A DNA stretch of 64,000 nt from Agarivorans litoreus (GTDB lineage: Bacteria; Pseudomonadota; Gammaproteobacteria; Enterobacterales; Celerinatantimonadaceae). A program made the translations under genes and the position numbers. The notes beneath the pieces were generated by a model, which was not told the DNA's origin, did not search any database, and saw nothing but the letters and a program-made list of their open reading frames with translations. The stretch spans positions 1,321,501 through 1,385,500 of the forward strand of contig NZ_BLPI01000001.1 in the NCBI RefSeq assembly GCF_019649015.1, written 5' to 3'. How positions within the stretch are numbered: position 1 is the first letter of the stretch; every line of letters starts with the position of its first letter. Positions 9,648-19,336 of this stretch are shown in pieces.

Positions 9648-11669
9648 TTACACTTTAAAACCCAATACCAACTCATTTTGCTGATGAGCTAATTCGTCGA
9701 GCTTATTACTCACTTTGGCTACAAGCTTCATTGAGTGAGTATTGGAGTCGGCAACATTGTTTATATCCTCCAAGCTACGAGCAATCATATTGGCGGTAGT
9801 CGTTTGCTCTTCAGCAGCATGAGCAATTTGGTAGCTCATTTGGCTAATTTCGGCGATGCTAGTTTGAATATCATTCATGGCTTTATTGGCTTGCTCTGAA
9901 TGCTCCACGCTGTTTTGCATTTCACTCACACAGCGTTGAATAACGGCATTGGCATCTTGAGATTTATCTTGTAAAGCTTGGATCATTTCTTCTATTTCGC
10001 TGGTTGCATCAGTGGTGCGTTTTGCCAACACTCTCACTTCGTCGGCCACAACCGAGAACCCGCGCCCTTGCTCACCGGCCCTGGCAGCTTCAATGGCAGC
10101 ATTTAGCGCTAATAAGTTGGTTTGCATAGCTATTTGCTGAATTACGTCGAGAATAGAACCAATATCTACACTCATTTGTTGCACAGCCGACACTGCGTCT
10201 ACCGACTCATTAAGTTGACCAGATAGGGTATTAATAGTGGCGGTGTTGTTGCTCATTACTAAACTACCGGTGCGCACTGCTGACTCTACATCGCCCACCT
10301 TTTGCATCGAGCTTCTCGCACTTGCCTCTACATCTTTAACTGAGTGCTCCATTTCGGTCATGGCGGTCGCAACAGTGGCAGTTTGATGGCGCTGCTCGCC
10401 AAGACGAACACTTGATTCCGACATAGCAGACTGGTTTTGCGCAGACACCTCGGCCAAGTTCGTCGAAGTGACTCCAAGCTTTTGCAAAATGCTCTGCAAG
10501 TGACTCGCTAAGGTATTAATGTGTGCGCCCAATTGCTCAAATTCGATAAAGCTATGGTTGTCCACGCGCTGGCGCATATCACCAGCGGTAAGCGCTTCTA
10601 AAGTTTGCAGCATGCTGGCTAGTGGTTTGCGCACGTTACGAGAGAGGATCCACGCCAAAAATAGTAAGAAGGCACTCACCACGCCACCAATAACAAAAGC
10701 ATGTTGGTAACTGTCATGGTAGATAGTTTCGGCGCTATCAATGGCGCTATCTTTTAGAACATTAGCCGCTTGTCTAAACTCGCCTAAAATAGCTAGAGCG
10801 CTATCCACTTCTTCGGCCAGCACTGCAATATTTTGATACAGTAAGTTGCGTGATTTAACCGAGCGGTGATGTAAATCTAATACCCCGCCCTTTTTGCCAA
10901 CATCTTGAATAAATTGCTTAGTCGCTTGGTCAAAGTGTTGGCTTAACTCTGGTAATTGGGTAACTAAACCTTGATAAGCAAAATTTAGCTGGGTAACACT
11001 TCGTTTATTGTTTTTTATTGCCTCGGCGATGGCTTTCACATCATCACTGGCCAAGGCATCTGAAGTAATAGTTTCGGTTTGTTGTAGTTTTTCAAAATAG
11101 CTTTTAGCCATCAGTTTTACGGCTAGGTCATCTTGGCTATTTACAAATTCACTCATACCTAAACGCAATTCGGTTTGCAGTTGCTGAAAGCGGCGGGCGG
11201 TTATTCTTCGCTCGCTTTGAGCATTAAGCTGATTACGGTAGTTGGCCATGGCCAGTTTTGATTCGGCAAAATAGCGCTGCTCAAGCTCTTCTAATGCAAA
11301 CAGTTGCTCAGTTAGTGAAGAACCTTGAGGTGTGGCTTGTTTAAGCTGTGCCAGTGCCGCTAAAAAAGCATGATGGTCTTGCTCGAATTTGTCGGCAAAC
11401 TCTTGCTGTTTGGCATTGTTTTCTGTGGTAAGAAAATCTTTAAAGGTTTTATCGGCAATCAGCAAATTTACGCTGGTGAGGTTGGAATAGGTGACTAAAG
11501 GAAGAGCATCGGAGTTAACCATCAGCAGTTGCTGGTGAACCCGACTAGTGCCATTTAGCATTAAAACCACAGTAACAATAAATAGCGACACCATTACTGC
11601 AAAGCCTAAGTACATTCGTCTTACCAAAGAAGTACTGCGGGCTTTTTTATTTGAGAACAATCTAATCAT
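9648..11669 (-). CDS. Methyl-accepting chemotaxis protein
   Basis: A 673-residue chemoreceptor. A first membrane helix (residues about 20-42) and a second (about 327-347) enclose a long helical periplasmic sensor of roughly 280 residues. A HAMP domain follows with [14 protein letters not shown], then the signalling domain with the conserved hairpin [20 protein letters not shown] and [14 protein letters not shown] near residues 520-560. No C-terminal CheR-binding pentapeptide is present (it ends LVLGFKV). The ligand cannot be told, but the gene lies beside the glucan locus, so an oligosaccharide or binding-protein ligand is possible. Confidence 0.93.
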   Translation of the reverse strand: MIRLFSNKKARSTSLVRRMYLGFAVMVSLFIVTVVLMLNGTSRVHQQLLMVNSDALPLVTYSNLTSVNLLIADKTFKDFLTTENNAKQQEFADKFEQDHHAFLAALAQLKQATPQGSSLTEQLFALEELEQRYFAESKLAMANYRNQLNAQSERRITARRFQQLQTELRLGMSEFVNSQDDLAVKLMAKSYFEKLQQTETITSDALASDDVKAIAEAIKNNKRSVTQLNFAYQGLVTQLPELSQHFDQATKQFIQDVGKKGGVLDLHHRSVKSRNLLYQNIAVLAEEVDSALAILGEFRQAANVLKDSAIDSAETIYHDSYQHAFVIGGVVSAFLLFLAWILSRNVRKPLASMLQTLEALTAGDMRQRVDNHSFIEFEQLGAHINTLASHLQSILQKLGVTSTNLAEVSAQNQSAMSESSVRLGEQRHQTATVATAMTEMEHSVKDVEASARSSMQKVGDVESAVRTGSLVMSNNTATINTLSGQLNESVDAVSAVQQMSVDIGSILDVIQQIAMQTNLLALNAAIEAARAGEQGRGFSVVADEVRVLAKRTTDATSEIEEMIQALQDKSQDANAVIQRCVSEMQNSVEHSEQANKAMNDIQTSIAEISQMSYQIAHAAEEQTTTANMIARSLEDINNVADSNTHSMKLVAKVSNKLDELAHQQNELVLGFKV

Positions 11670-11961
11670 ACATCACCGAGAGTTTACTATATTGACAATA
11701 TCCACAACCACGACATAACTAATTACCAGTAATATGAATACTCCTATCAAGACCATGATCTGACTCCTAAGTTGGCAAGTCGCTAAAAAAAGGACGAAAC
11801 AAAAACGCGACTAAATACAATCCTACACAAACAGTATTAGTGGTTATTTAGGCAAGCCAGCTCTTGTTCAGCTATCTATTGCTTACTGCCTAGTAAACCG
11901 CGTTGTTGCCTCGCCTACCCCAATAAAAAGGTAAAGAACGAAAGGAAACGTTAAGAACTAG

Positions 11962-11990
11962 TTAGAGCCTCTAGCAACTAGAGGCTCTAA
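11962..11990 (-). terminator. Perfect 13-bp hairpin after the LamB-like porin gene
   Basis: TTAGAGCCTCTAG and CTAGAGGCTCTAA pair fully around a 3-base loop, six bases past the porin stop. On the minus strand no long T-run follows, so it may stabilise the message rather than terminate it. The rest of the 11670-11995 gap shows no gene. Confidence 0.55.
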
Positions 11991-11995
11991 AGGGC

Positions 11996-13348
11996 TTACC
12001 ACCAAACGTCTGCTTGGAAGCCCAAAATAAAATCACTATCTAAGTCACCAGATTCGTTAGTGTGGGTCCACGACTTAGGTAAGTAGGTGGCTAACAAACG
12101 AATTTCTGGTGCAGGCCCCATACCGGTAGGTAAGATAAAGGTTGGCGCAACGGTAATTTTAGACTGGTTAGACGTAACACCACTCCAGTTGTTGTGCACA
12201 TACCCTAATTCACCTTGTACGTAAAAATGGTCGCTTACAGGGAAGGTTGGGCGAACCATCGCAGAAATCCAGTAGTCGTAACTACCTAGGTCATTTTCGT
12301 GATGGTCGTTGTATTGACCTTGAATAGAAGGGAAAAAGCCAATGCCATTATCTAGTGTGTAACCGCCCCACAATAATAAGCGTGCAGACGTATCTTTCTT
12401 GTCCACCATGGTGAGCAAGCGAGTAGCATCGCCGCCACGCGAAGCTGTGCTCCAGCTCCAATCTGGGTGTTCACCTTGGAACTGCGAACCAGGGTGGTAA
12501 GCATTATAATCGGTAATAGTACCTGCCAGTAAGTTGCCCGAGCCTAAACCTCTACCGGCTTGAGCAATAATCTTAGAGAAACCATTACCAGGAATGCCAA
12601 AAAAACTATTAAGGGTGTAAATTGCGGTTAAGTCATAGCCCGTTTCGGCCCATTCCTTACCATCGTAATCCCAGTTATCAGGCATAGTCTTATACATCGC
12701 GGACAACTCTAAAGCTCCGTAAGTCACCGCAAACTGAAAGGCATGCATGATATTATTTAGGTTATCTAGGTTACCTGCATTATCTGTGGCCCAACGATCA
12801 ATCTCTGGGTCTACGCGGTCACTCGCAATATAAGCAAAATCTAATAGAGCATCTCCTACTTCATAACCGTAAACACCTAAACCAGTACCCGACATATCAC
12901 TGTAGAAAAAGTCGGTCATAAAAATGTAGTTATCTTTACCGTACTCTCTTTTCCCACCCCAGAATACGCCACTTGAAGATACGCCATCAAACTCTACGAA
13001 TAACTGGCCAAAACCCATTTGGAAGGCGTCAGCGCTGGCGCTTAACGAGCTTTCCTGGCCATAATCGCCTAGACCAACATTTACACTAACCGCTCGGCCA
13101 TCATCAAACACCCAGGTATTAGCAAAGTTAAGGCTAGCGTCATTATCCGCCTCTAAACCTAAGCGGCCTAAGGTTTCTTTTTGGCCAGCAAAATTAGATT
13201 TTTTAAAATCATTTTCAGCACTGGTTAATAGCCCTGCACGAAAGTAACCATGAAACTCAAAACCTTCGGCAGACGCATAAGCACCACCAGAGAGAGACAA
13301 GCTAGACACTGCTGCTATGCAAGCGAGCGATAGTTTAGACAATTTCAT
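11996..13348 (-). CDS. LamB-type (maltoporin family) outer-membrane porin
   Basis: A 450-residue outer-membrane channel related to maltoporin. The true start is the ATG at 13346-13348, preceded by AATGGAGTTAA and followed by a clear signal peptide (MKLSKLSLACIAAVSSLSLS, cleaved near YASA); the frame extends 51 codons further up without support. The mature protein begins EGFEFHGYFRAGLL, like the first strand of LamB, and has FWGGKREYGKDNYIFMTDFF, matching the LamB segment AGKRFYQRHDVHMIDFYY. It ends in an aromatic residue (VWW), as outer-membrane barrels do. Two palindromic operators shared with the glucan genes lie upstream, so uptake of laminari-oligosaccharides is inferred. Confidence 0.85.
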   Translation of the reverse strand: MKLSKLSLACIAAVSSLSLSGGAYASAEGFEFHGYFRAGLLTSAENDFKKSNFAGQKETLGRLGLEADNDASLNFANTWVFDDGRAVSVNVGLGDYGQESSLSASADAFQMGFGQLFVEFDGVSSSGVFWGGKREYGKDNYIFMTDFFYSDMSGTGLGVYGYEVGDALLDFAYIASDRVDPEIDRWATDNAGNLDNLNNIMHAFQFAVTYGALELSAMYKTMPDNWDYDGKEWAETGYDLTAIYTLNSFFGIPGNGFSKIIAQAGRGLGSGNLLAGTITDYNAYHPGSQFQGEHPDWSWSTASRGGDATRLLTMVDKKDTSARLLLWGGYTLDNGIGFFPSIQGQYNDHHENDLGSYDYWISAMVRPTFPVSDHFYVQGELGYVHNNWSGVTSNQSKITVAPTFILPTGMGPAPEIRLLATYLPKSWTHTNESGDLDSDFILGFQADVWW

Positions 13349-13397
13349 TTTAACTCCATTAAAAGTCAGTATTTTCCATATAAAACAACCATCAAAA

Positions 13398-13411
13398 AGT
13401 AAGCGCTTTCT
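13398..13411. promoter_or_regulatory. LacI-type operator, porin proximal
   Basis: AGTAAGCGCTTTCT, a near-perfect inverted repeat centred on GCGC, 50 bases before the porin start. It is one of ten such sites across the glucan locus. The rest of the 13349-13740 gap is AT-rich with no gene. Confidence 0.75.
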
Positions 13412-13569
13412 TTTCTTGGCTAAAAAAATGAAAATCTCTAATGCGCAAAGCTCACAAAACAGCCGCAAGTGGCTTAATGAGGCAAAGACTAGTAAAAACA
13501 CATTAAAAAACTTTCATTTTTAGTATAAATATTTAGGAAATAACATAATGTGACCTCCCCCACACAAAA

Positions 13570-13583
13570 AGAAAGCGCTTTCT
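13570..13583. promoter_or_regulatory. LacI-type operator, porin distal
   Basis: AGAAAGCGCTTTCT, a perfect 14-bp palindrome 172 bases from the proximal site. Confidence 0.8.
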
Positions 13584-13740
13584 ATTTGTGTAATCTGAAA
13601 ATTAAATTAATAAAATCAGATATTTAAATGAAGGCGCATTAAATTTATCGGAGAAAAACTAAGAATTTGCTATCAAACTCACACTCTAACTCACTAACGG
13701 CTGCAGTTAATTAAAGTGTGAGGAAGGGTATAACTAAGCT

Positions 13741-14712
13741 TTACTGTGCTTTTATAGCTTTAACAAAAACCTCATTGGCATTTACTAAGCCAGCTTGCTC
13801 AGCGTCTTTAACAATTTTTAAGGCTTTGTCATAGTTCCCATTGGCAACTGCTTGCTGAATAAGTTGCTCAAACATGGCTGCTACTTCTGGCTCAATGTTA
13901 GAGAGTTGAGCATTGCTTACAGCCGAATTGGCAGAAATACTATCTACGCTAGATTGACTAGCTTCAACCTTTACTGCGCTAGTGCTGGTGCCCACTACTG
14001 CTGCTGCAGCAAGCGCGTCTGCACTTTTCTGCTCTGCCGGCACATAATCGAAAGCAAGACGAGCTGCGCCAATGGCAGTATGAGGTATTGGCTTGTTCAT
14101 ATAAATTTTCATATTTACATCTACCCTGCCAGTTTCTGCGGCCTTACTGTCTGGTGGGTTCAACTTAGTTTGCTGCTGCATTGCCTCAGCAGTTGTAAAT
14201 ACCAATAAGTATTTTGCTCTTTGCTGGTCTCCGTAATGGCTTGGCAGCAGTATGTTGCCGTAATAACGATCTACGCTAACAATCGAGCTGGGATCGTAGT
14301 TAATCGTATTGTCGTCGAATAACTGCAATGGTTGATGATCTTCATCTAGCACTAAAATCGATGGTACAAACACACTATTTACTATCGGTGCCGATACATC
14401 AATATTAGTCGCACCTTCAGCATTAGGGAGTTCAAAAGCCTTCACAAAGGAACGGCCAGAACTAAAGTTAAAAACTGGGTCGCTGGTGGTAATAGTAAAG
14501 TCTAACTTGCCTGGCGCGGTCACTAACTGGTAATCAAGCTGCTTTAAAGAATTACAGCATATTGTTGCCTGCTGTAAGGCGGCATAACCTTCTTCTGGCG
14601 CAATTTTTTGAATATCTTTGGTATCGTCGGTTCCGTAGTCAACAATCATACTTTGGTTATTACTACAGGCGGTCAAGGCTAACACTATACTTGCGGCCAA
14701 AATTGTTTTCAT
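13741..14712 (-). CDS. MalM-like periplasmic lipoprotein
   Basis: A 323-residue lipoprotein related to MalM, the maltose-operon periplasmic protein of unknown exact role. The ATG at 14710-14712 is chosen because AAGGGAAATGTT precedes it and MKTILAASIVLALTAC gives a signal peptide with a lipobox Cys at residue 16. The mature N-terminus has the paired cysteines ICCNSLKQLDYQ typical of the family. The C-terminal 60 residues, after a low-complexity Ala/Ser linker, look like a small helical repeat. It follows the LamB-type porin on the same strand and has an operator of the glucan regulon upstream, so it probably serves glucan uptake here and not maltose. Confidence 0.75.
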   Translation of the reverse strand: MKTILAASIVLALTACSNNQSMIVDYGTDDTKDIQKIAPEEGYAALQQATICCNSLKQLDYQLVTAPGKLDFTITTSDPVFNFSSGRSFVKAFELPNAEGATNIDVSAPIVNSVFVPSILVLDEDHQPLQLFDDNTINYDPSSIVSVDRYYGNILLPSHYGDQQRAKYLLVFTTAEAMQQQTKLNPPDSKAAETGRVDVNMKIYMNKPIPHTAIGAARLAFDYVPAEQKSADALAAAAVVGTSTSAVKVEASQSSVDSISANSAVSNAQLSNIEPEVAAMFEQLIQQAVANGNYDKALKIVKDAEQAGLVNANEVFVKAIKAQ

Positions 14713-14862
14713 AACATTTCCCTTTATGTCTAGCAATGCGCACCACGCCTAGTGCTACCTGCCTTACGAGCCTTACAGCCCTTATCACATAGCATTTATA
14801 AATGTGTTCTGCTTGGCATTTCCTTGTAAAAACACCGACAGACTTCACGTTCAACACAGCAA

Positions 14863-14876
14863 AGTAAGCGCTTTCT
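14863..14876. promoter_or_regulatory. LacI-type operator upstream of the MalM-like gene
   Basis: AGTAAGCGCTTTCT lies 151 bases before the MalM-like start and 121 bases before the divergent diguanylate cyclase gene, so it could act on either. Confidence 0.72.
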
Positions 14877-14996
14877 TTTTATCAATGTAATAATTCTACT
14901 GCCAAATACAAGGCAAATATTAATCAATAACGCGTTTTGTGAGATGCCTACCAGATAACATCCGTACGCGAGTAACACCAAGAGGTAACAATAGTA

Positions 14997-16286
14997 ATGA
15001 AGTATTGTCGACAAGAAATCTACTATCCCTTGTTGGTGGTATTCACCATAAGCCTTATGTTTTGGCAAAAGTTTGGCATGAATATAACGCTCAACTACCC
15101 GATTGATCAGCACGTAAACGCGAAACTACTTAACGATGACATAAATGGTGGGGCATCCATTGGCACTCTTGAGGTTAACGATACCGATGTTACGTTGCAC
15201 TGCAAAACGGTGGACTCTCATACCTTCCCATTTTGCAGCATGTTAGTTCCACTCCAAACCAAGCAAAACAAATTTGCCGACTTGTCTAAGTTTGATAGCT
15301 TAACCGTAGACTTAACCACTATTGACTTAAAGCGCGACACGGTACTGATTTACCTACTCAACAATGAGCAAGACTTACCCCATGGAAACAACAAAATTAG
15401 CCGTACGCGGGCCAATATTCAAACCATTAATCCGATGATAGGTCGCTCACAATATAAGCTAGCGCTAAATCAGTTTTATGTACCTTCGTGGTGGGTATTC
15501 ACCAAGCCTTATGGCATAGACACTGGTGCTAGGTTAGACAATGTAGAGTATTTACAAATTGCCACTGGCGACAATCGCGCACTTAAAGATCTAGAGATCA
15601 CCCTGCATGCTTTTAGCTTTAGCGGAAAATGGATAAAAGCTAGAGACCTATATTTTTTGCTGCTTTCGCTATGGATCGCCAGCATTGTGCTACATGCGAT
15701 TTTCCTTGCAGGGAAAATGCGAAATAAATACTTACAATCAAAGACTCATTCTGAAGAGCTGAATAAAATAAATAGCTTTTTAAGCATTGAACGTGACAAA
15801 TATAAAACCATGGCCAAGCATGATCCGCTGACTAAATTGCTTAATCGAGCCGGCTTAAGTGGCACCCTTTCTACATTAATGAGTGAGTTTTCTCTTTCAT
15901 CTAAAACGGCCAGCTTAATCATGTTTGATATTGACCACTTCAAACAGATCAATGACCAACATGGTCATGATGTGGGTGACCAAGTATTAGTCTCTATCAG
16001 TCAGCGGGTCTCTGAGATAATTAGAGGCGAAGATGTATTTGCCCGCTGGGGCGGCGAAGAGTTTGTCATTGTTTGTCCTAATACCCAGTTAAAAGGCGCG
16101 TGTGTACTGGCCGAAAACATTAGAGCCCTTATCGCTAACAGCCCGCTAATAGAACAACAACAAGTAACCAGCTCTTTTGGTGTTGCACAGCTTAACTCCG
16201 CCAACATTGATACTTGGTTTAAGCGGGCAGACGAGGCGCTATATAAGGCCAAAATGGGTGGCCGAAATAAAATTGAGTTTAATTAA
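14997..16286 (+). CDS. Diguanylate cyclase with periplasmic glycan-binding-like sensor domain
   Basis: A 429-residue GGDEF protein. An N-terminal membrane anchor (residues about 9-27) is followed by a roughly 190-residue periplasmic beta-rich domain with strands such as FDSLTVDLTTIDL and FYVPSWWVF, resembling galactose-binding/CBM jelly rolls. A second helix (about 222-242) and a short coiled coil lead to the GGDEF domain: HDPLTKLLNRAG, FDIDHFKQINDQHGHDVGD and the active-site RWGGEEF. An intact GGEEF predicts c-di-GMP synthesis; no RxxD inhibitory site is seen just before it. It is divergent from the MalM-like gene and two bases before a solute-binding-like gene. Sensing of beta-glucan is inference. 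Confidence 0.85.
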   Translation: MKYCRQEIYYPLLVVFTISLMFWQKFGMNITLNYPIDQHVNAKLLNDDINGGASIGTLEVNDTDVTLHCKTVDSHTFPFCSMLVPLQTKQNKFADLSKFDSLTVDLTTIDLKRDTVLIYLLNNEQDLPHGNNKISRTRANIQTINPMIGRSQYKLALNQFYVPSWWVFTKPYGIDTGARLDNVEYLQIATGDNRALKDLEITLHAFSFSGKWIKARDLYFLLLSLWIASIVLHAIFLAGKMRNKYLQSKTHSEELNKINSFLSIERDKYKTMAKHDPLTKLLNRAGLSGTLSTLMSEFSLSSKTASLIMFDIDHFKQINDQHGHDVGDQVLVSISQRVSEIIRGEDVFARWGGEEFVIVCPNTQLKGACVLAENIRALIANSPLIEQQQVTSSFGVAQLNSANIDTWFKRADEALYKAKMGGRNKIEFN

Positions 16287-16288
16287 AT

Positions 16289-17125
16289 ATGATACCGAAA
16301 CCACTACTCTCTTGGGCACAGACAACAATAGCCACCGCACTATTTGCAGGAATATTGCTACCCCATGACGCTATGGCAGATAGCCTGCAAACGGTTAGTT
16401 ATCCCAAGTTTAGTCAGCGCTCCGAATATTTTGCCAAGGTTCTTAGTCTAGCCCTAGCTAAAACAGAGCAAGAATATGGCACAGCCAATATTCAAGCCTA
16501 TGAGCGAGAGTTAAGTAATGAGCGCTTACGCCGCTATTTGCAGGACAAACAACACATAGACGTAATGTGGTCAACGGCTACTCAGCAACGCAATCAAACA
16601 CTACGCCCAGTTAAGTTCGACTTGTTACAAGGCCTTGGCCAATATCGGTTTTTGTTAGTAAAAGCGGGTGATAGTAAGCGTTTTGACGAGATAAAAAGCT
16701 TACCCCAGTTACGTAAATTTACTGCAGGTTCAGGCACCTACTGGAGCGATACTAAGGTAATGCGACATAACGGTATTGAGCCAGTTACCTCGGTAAACCA
16801 TAGCTTACTACCTATGCTGGCCGCAGGTCGCTTTGATTACGTCTCACGCGGCGCTCATGAGGTGTGGTCTGAGCTTGCAGCCCACGCCAATCAGTTTGAA
16901 TTACTGGATAACGTAGTACTCAAATACTCTAGTCGCTATTTTTTCTACGTAAACAAAGACGATATAGAGCTCGCAGAACGCTTAGAAAAAGGGCTTTATC
17001 TAGCTTTAAACGACGGCAGCTATAACCAGCTATTTTTTAGCGAAAGTGACTTTAAGCAAGGCTGGGACAAACTCAATGAACTTGCTCCAGCGAGCGTAAT
17101 CATACTTACTTCCCCCAAGGATTAA
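16289..17125 (+). CDS. Periplasmic solute-binding-like protein paired with the diguanylate cyclase
   Basis: A 278-residue protein with a signal peptide (cleavage near AMA-DS, residue 31) and a type II periplasmic binding-protein fold of the family-3 kind: the first lobe carries IDVMWSTATQQRNQ, the second GRFDYVSRGAHEVWSEL. No permease or ATPase is near. It begins only two bases after the diguanylate cyclase stop, so the two are surely co-transcribed. A free binding protein acting as a sensor partner for the cyclase is the likely role. What it binds is unknown. Confidence 0.75.
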   Translation: MIPKPLLSWAQTTIATALFAGILLPHDAMADSLQTVSYPKFSQRSEYFAKVLSLALAKTEQEYGTANIQAYERELSNERLRRYLQDKQHIDVMWSTATQQRNQTLRPVKFDLLQGLGQYRFLLVKAGDSKRFDEIKSLPQLRKFTAGSGTYWSDTKVMRHNGIEPVTSVNHSLLPMLAAGRFDYVSRGAHEVWSELAAHANQFELLDNVVLKYSSRYFFYVNKDDIELAERLEKGLYLALNDGSYNQLFFSESDFKQGWDKLNELAPASVIILTSPKD

Positions 17126-17146
17126 GCCAGCAAGCTACAAAACTAA

Positions 17147-17170
17147 AAAAGGAAGCATAAGCTTCCTTTT
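17147..17170. terminator. Bidirectional terminator
   Basis: A perfect 10-bp stem (AAAAGGAAGC and GCTTCCTTTT) with an ATAA loop, between convergent genes. Confidence 0.85.
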
Positions 17171-17193
17171 AGCTAAGTTGCAGTTAAATCTAC

Positions 17194-19296
17194 TTAATAG
17201 AAGTAAATGTTGTCAACATAAGCACTATCGCTTGTTGAACCCCATAGTTGAAGACCCATTTGGGTTAACTCACCGCGATTAAAATTGCCAGCCGCAGAAT
17301 CGAATGGGATCTCAACGGTTATCCAACGCCCAGTTTCAATGCCAGCGACATCCAAAATAGCAGGCCCAGTGGAAGACAGCACTTGGAATTGAGCTCGAGT
17401 AATACCACTAGTAGCATAAAAATCGAAGCGCATGCCGGTCATTTGTGAGCCATCTACAGGGTTAGTAATGCCATATTGAATTCCGGTTACCCCACCGTTG
17501 GTACCTTCAGGGGTAATTTGGAATTTAGCGGTATTATTACCACCTAAGCTAACAAATGAGTGCGTAGGTGGGTTCCACCATGGATCAGACCAGTAAGTAA
17601 CCCAGTGTTCACTAGACAAAGTATCACTAAATATGGCGATCACATCGTCATTTGATACCGTTGGCACAGGTGCTGCCTCTGTAGGGCCAGCATTGATCGG
17701 CACTAAAGAAATGGTAAGGTTATTGGCACCATTCGCAATATCACTAACCGCTTGACCTATGCCAAAACCATCGGCAGCCGCTTTCACTTTCTGCTTACCT
17801 TCAGCCAGATTTAATCTCGCCATGCCTGAAGCGTTTGTCGCCACCTCATAAGGGGTGTCAAACTCACCTTCAGCGCCAACATAAACAGTAGCGTTAGCCA
17901 ACGGCGCCCCCTGCTGACTCTGGACTAATACATCTAAGTCATATTTATTGGCATCGCCAGAAAAGTAAAAGTTATCAACAAAAATAGCTTTACCCGCCTC
18001 GCCCCAAAGCTGAATTCCAGCCATTTGCATTTGCGCTGAATTCAAGGCGCTATCACCATTAAGCGCCATGCTTAAAAACGGAATAGCGTAGCTTACCCAT
18101 TGACCCGCTGGAGGATTGTCAATCGTATAACTTGCTGAACCATCGGTGGACACCAACTGCAATAAAATTCGGCTGATACCAGGCTCTACATAGATATCAA
18201 TATTCCAAGTATTGTGGTTAGATACATCAATGCTGCCATATTCAATACCATATTGAATGCCAACCACACCGCCCTCAGCACCCGCGCCAACTATTTCGTA
18301 ACGTGCATAGTTATCACCGTCAATGCTACCTGGCGAGTAAAATGGTGCGTTCCACCAATTTTCATTCCATAGTGAAACAAACTTATCTTCGGTTAAAGCG
18401 TCACTAAAAATTGAAAAGGCCTGTTCGTTTGACACACTTGGTTCAGGAGCCGCCGTTGAAGGCTGGCTGCGCTCTACATCTTTGGTAATCAACGATACAT
18501 TGCTTATTTGAACACTAGAAGGTGTATCACTAGGGAATACAAAGGCAAACCAACGAAGCTGAGTGGTGCTTGGTATCGCAACTTCATACTGCATCCAACC
18601 ATCTGACAATGGTGTACCTGATGCAACCGGAATAGAAATACTAAAGTCTGGAATGTTAAAGCCCTGCACATTAACTTCTACATTGGTAAATCCATTCGAT
18701 TTTAAATTGAAGCGTGCATAGTTATAAGCAGATGCATCAATCGCATTCTCTTGCTCGTTACCCCAAGCAATACCTGCTCCTTGCCCCCAATTAGTGCCAC
18801 TAGTTACTTGTATCACTTTGCTAAAGTCTGGATCAACAATAGTGTCGTCGATCCCCGCACCAGAACCCCACGTATCTCCCCAATACTGCATGTAATAGGA
18901 GTCATCATTATCAGAGTGAAAGATAAACATTTCTTCTGGAGGTGGAGTAATCACTACTTCGTCAAGCTCAATGCTCAAAGCACTAGCCGCACCATTAATT
19001 GTAGCGGTAGACTGACCATCACTGTATCCACTCAAGCTAGCTGATACACTATAGGTACCGTTTACTAGATCAAAACTAACCATGCCCTGAGCATTGGTTG
19101 TTTTCGTTTCACTGCCAATAACAACTTGTACACTCGCCAGCGCCAGTTGTGAGTTAGCATCTTTCACTTCAACAGTAAGGGGGTATTTACTATCCACCGG
19201 AGGTTCTGGAGGAGAGCTATCACTTCCCCCTCCCCCACAAGCAAACAATGTGGCACTAAGCAGCGCCAGTGATAAACTTTTTAGTAAGTTATTCAT
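17194..19296 (-). CDS. Surface-type lipoprotein made of three glycan-binding-like modules, no catalytic domain
   Basis: A 700-residue lipoprotein: signal peptide with lipobox LFAC (Cys20) followed by a GGGGSDSS linker. Order of parts: a carboxypeptidase-regulatory-like beta domain (about 38-112), a jelly-roll module (about 122-272), a second jelly roll (about 290-448), another regulatory-like domain (about 452-530) and a third jelly roll (about 545-700). The second and third modules are clear duplicates: both run from an IFSD start through NWWNAP/PWWNPP and GIQYGI to LQLWG and VDN(F/I)YF. The tryptophan-rich faces suit sugar stacking. It lies 40 bases after the GH16 gene, so the two are probably co-transcribed. 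A laminarin-capturing role is inferred. Confidence 0.8.
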   Translation of the reverse strand: MNNLLKSLSLALLSATLFACGGGGSDSSPPEPPVDSKYPLTVEVKDANSQLALASVQVVIGSETKTTNAQGMVSFDLVNGTYSVSASLSGYSDGQSTATINGAASALSIELDEVVITPPPEEMFIFHSDNDDSYYMQYWGDTWGSGAGIDDTIVDPDFSKVIQVTSGTNWGQGAGIAWGNEQENAIDASAYNYARFNLKSNGFTNVEVNVQGFNIPDFSISIPVASGTPLSDGWMQYEVAIPSTTQLRWFAFVFPSDTPSSVQISNVSLITKDVERSQPSTAAPEPSVSNEQAFSIFSDALTEDKFVSLWNENWWNAPFYSPGSIDGDNYARYEIVGAGAEGGVVGIQYGIEYGSIDVSNHNTWNIDIYVEPGISRILLQLVSTDGSASYTIDNPPAGQWVSYAIPFLSMALNGDSALNSAQMQMAGIQLWGEAGKAIFVDNFYFSGDANKYDLDVLVQSQQGAPLANATVYVGAEGEFDTPYEVATNASGMARLNLAEGKQKVKAAADGFGIGQAVSDIANGANNLTISLVPINAGPTEAAPVPTVSNDDVIAIFSDTLSSEHWVTYWSDPWWNPPTHSFVSLGGNNTAKFQITPEGTNGGVTGIQYGITNPVDGSQMTGMRFDFYATSGITRAQFQVLSSTGPAILDVAGIETGRWITVEIPFDSAAGNFNRGELTQMGLQLWGSTSDSAYVDNIYFY

Positions 19297-19336
19297 TAGC
19301 CATATCCTTGGTAAGTACTTTTGGTTTTATAAGGTG

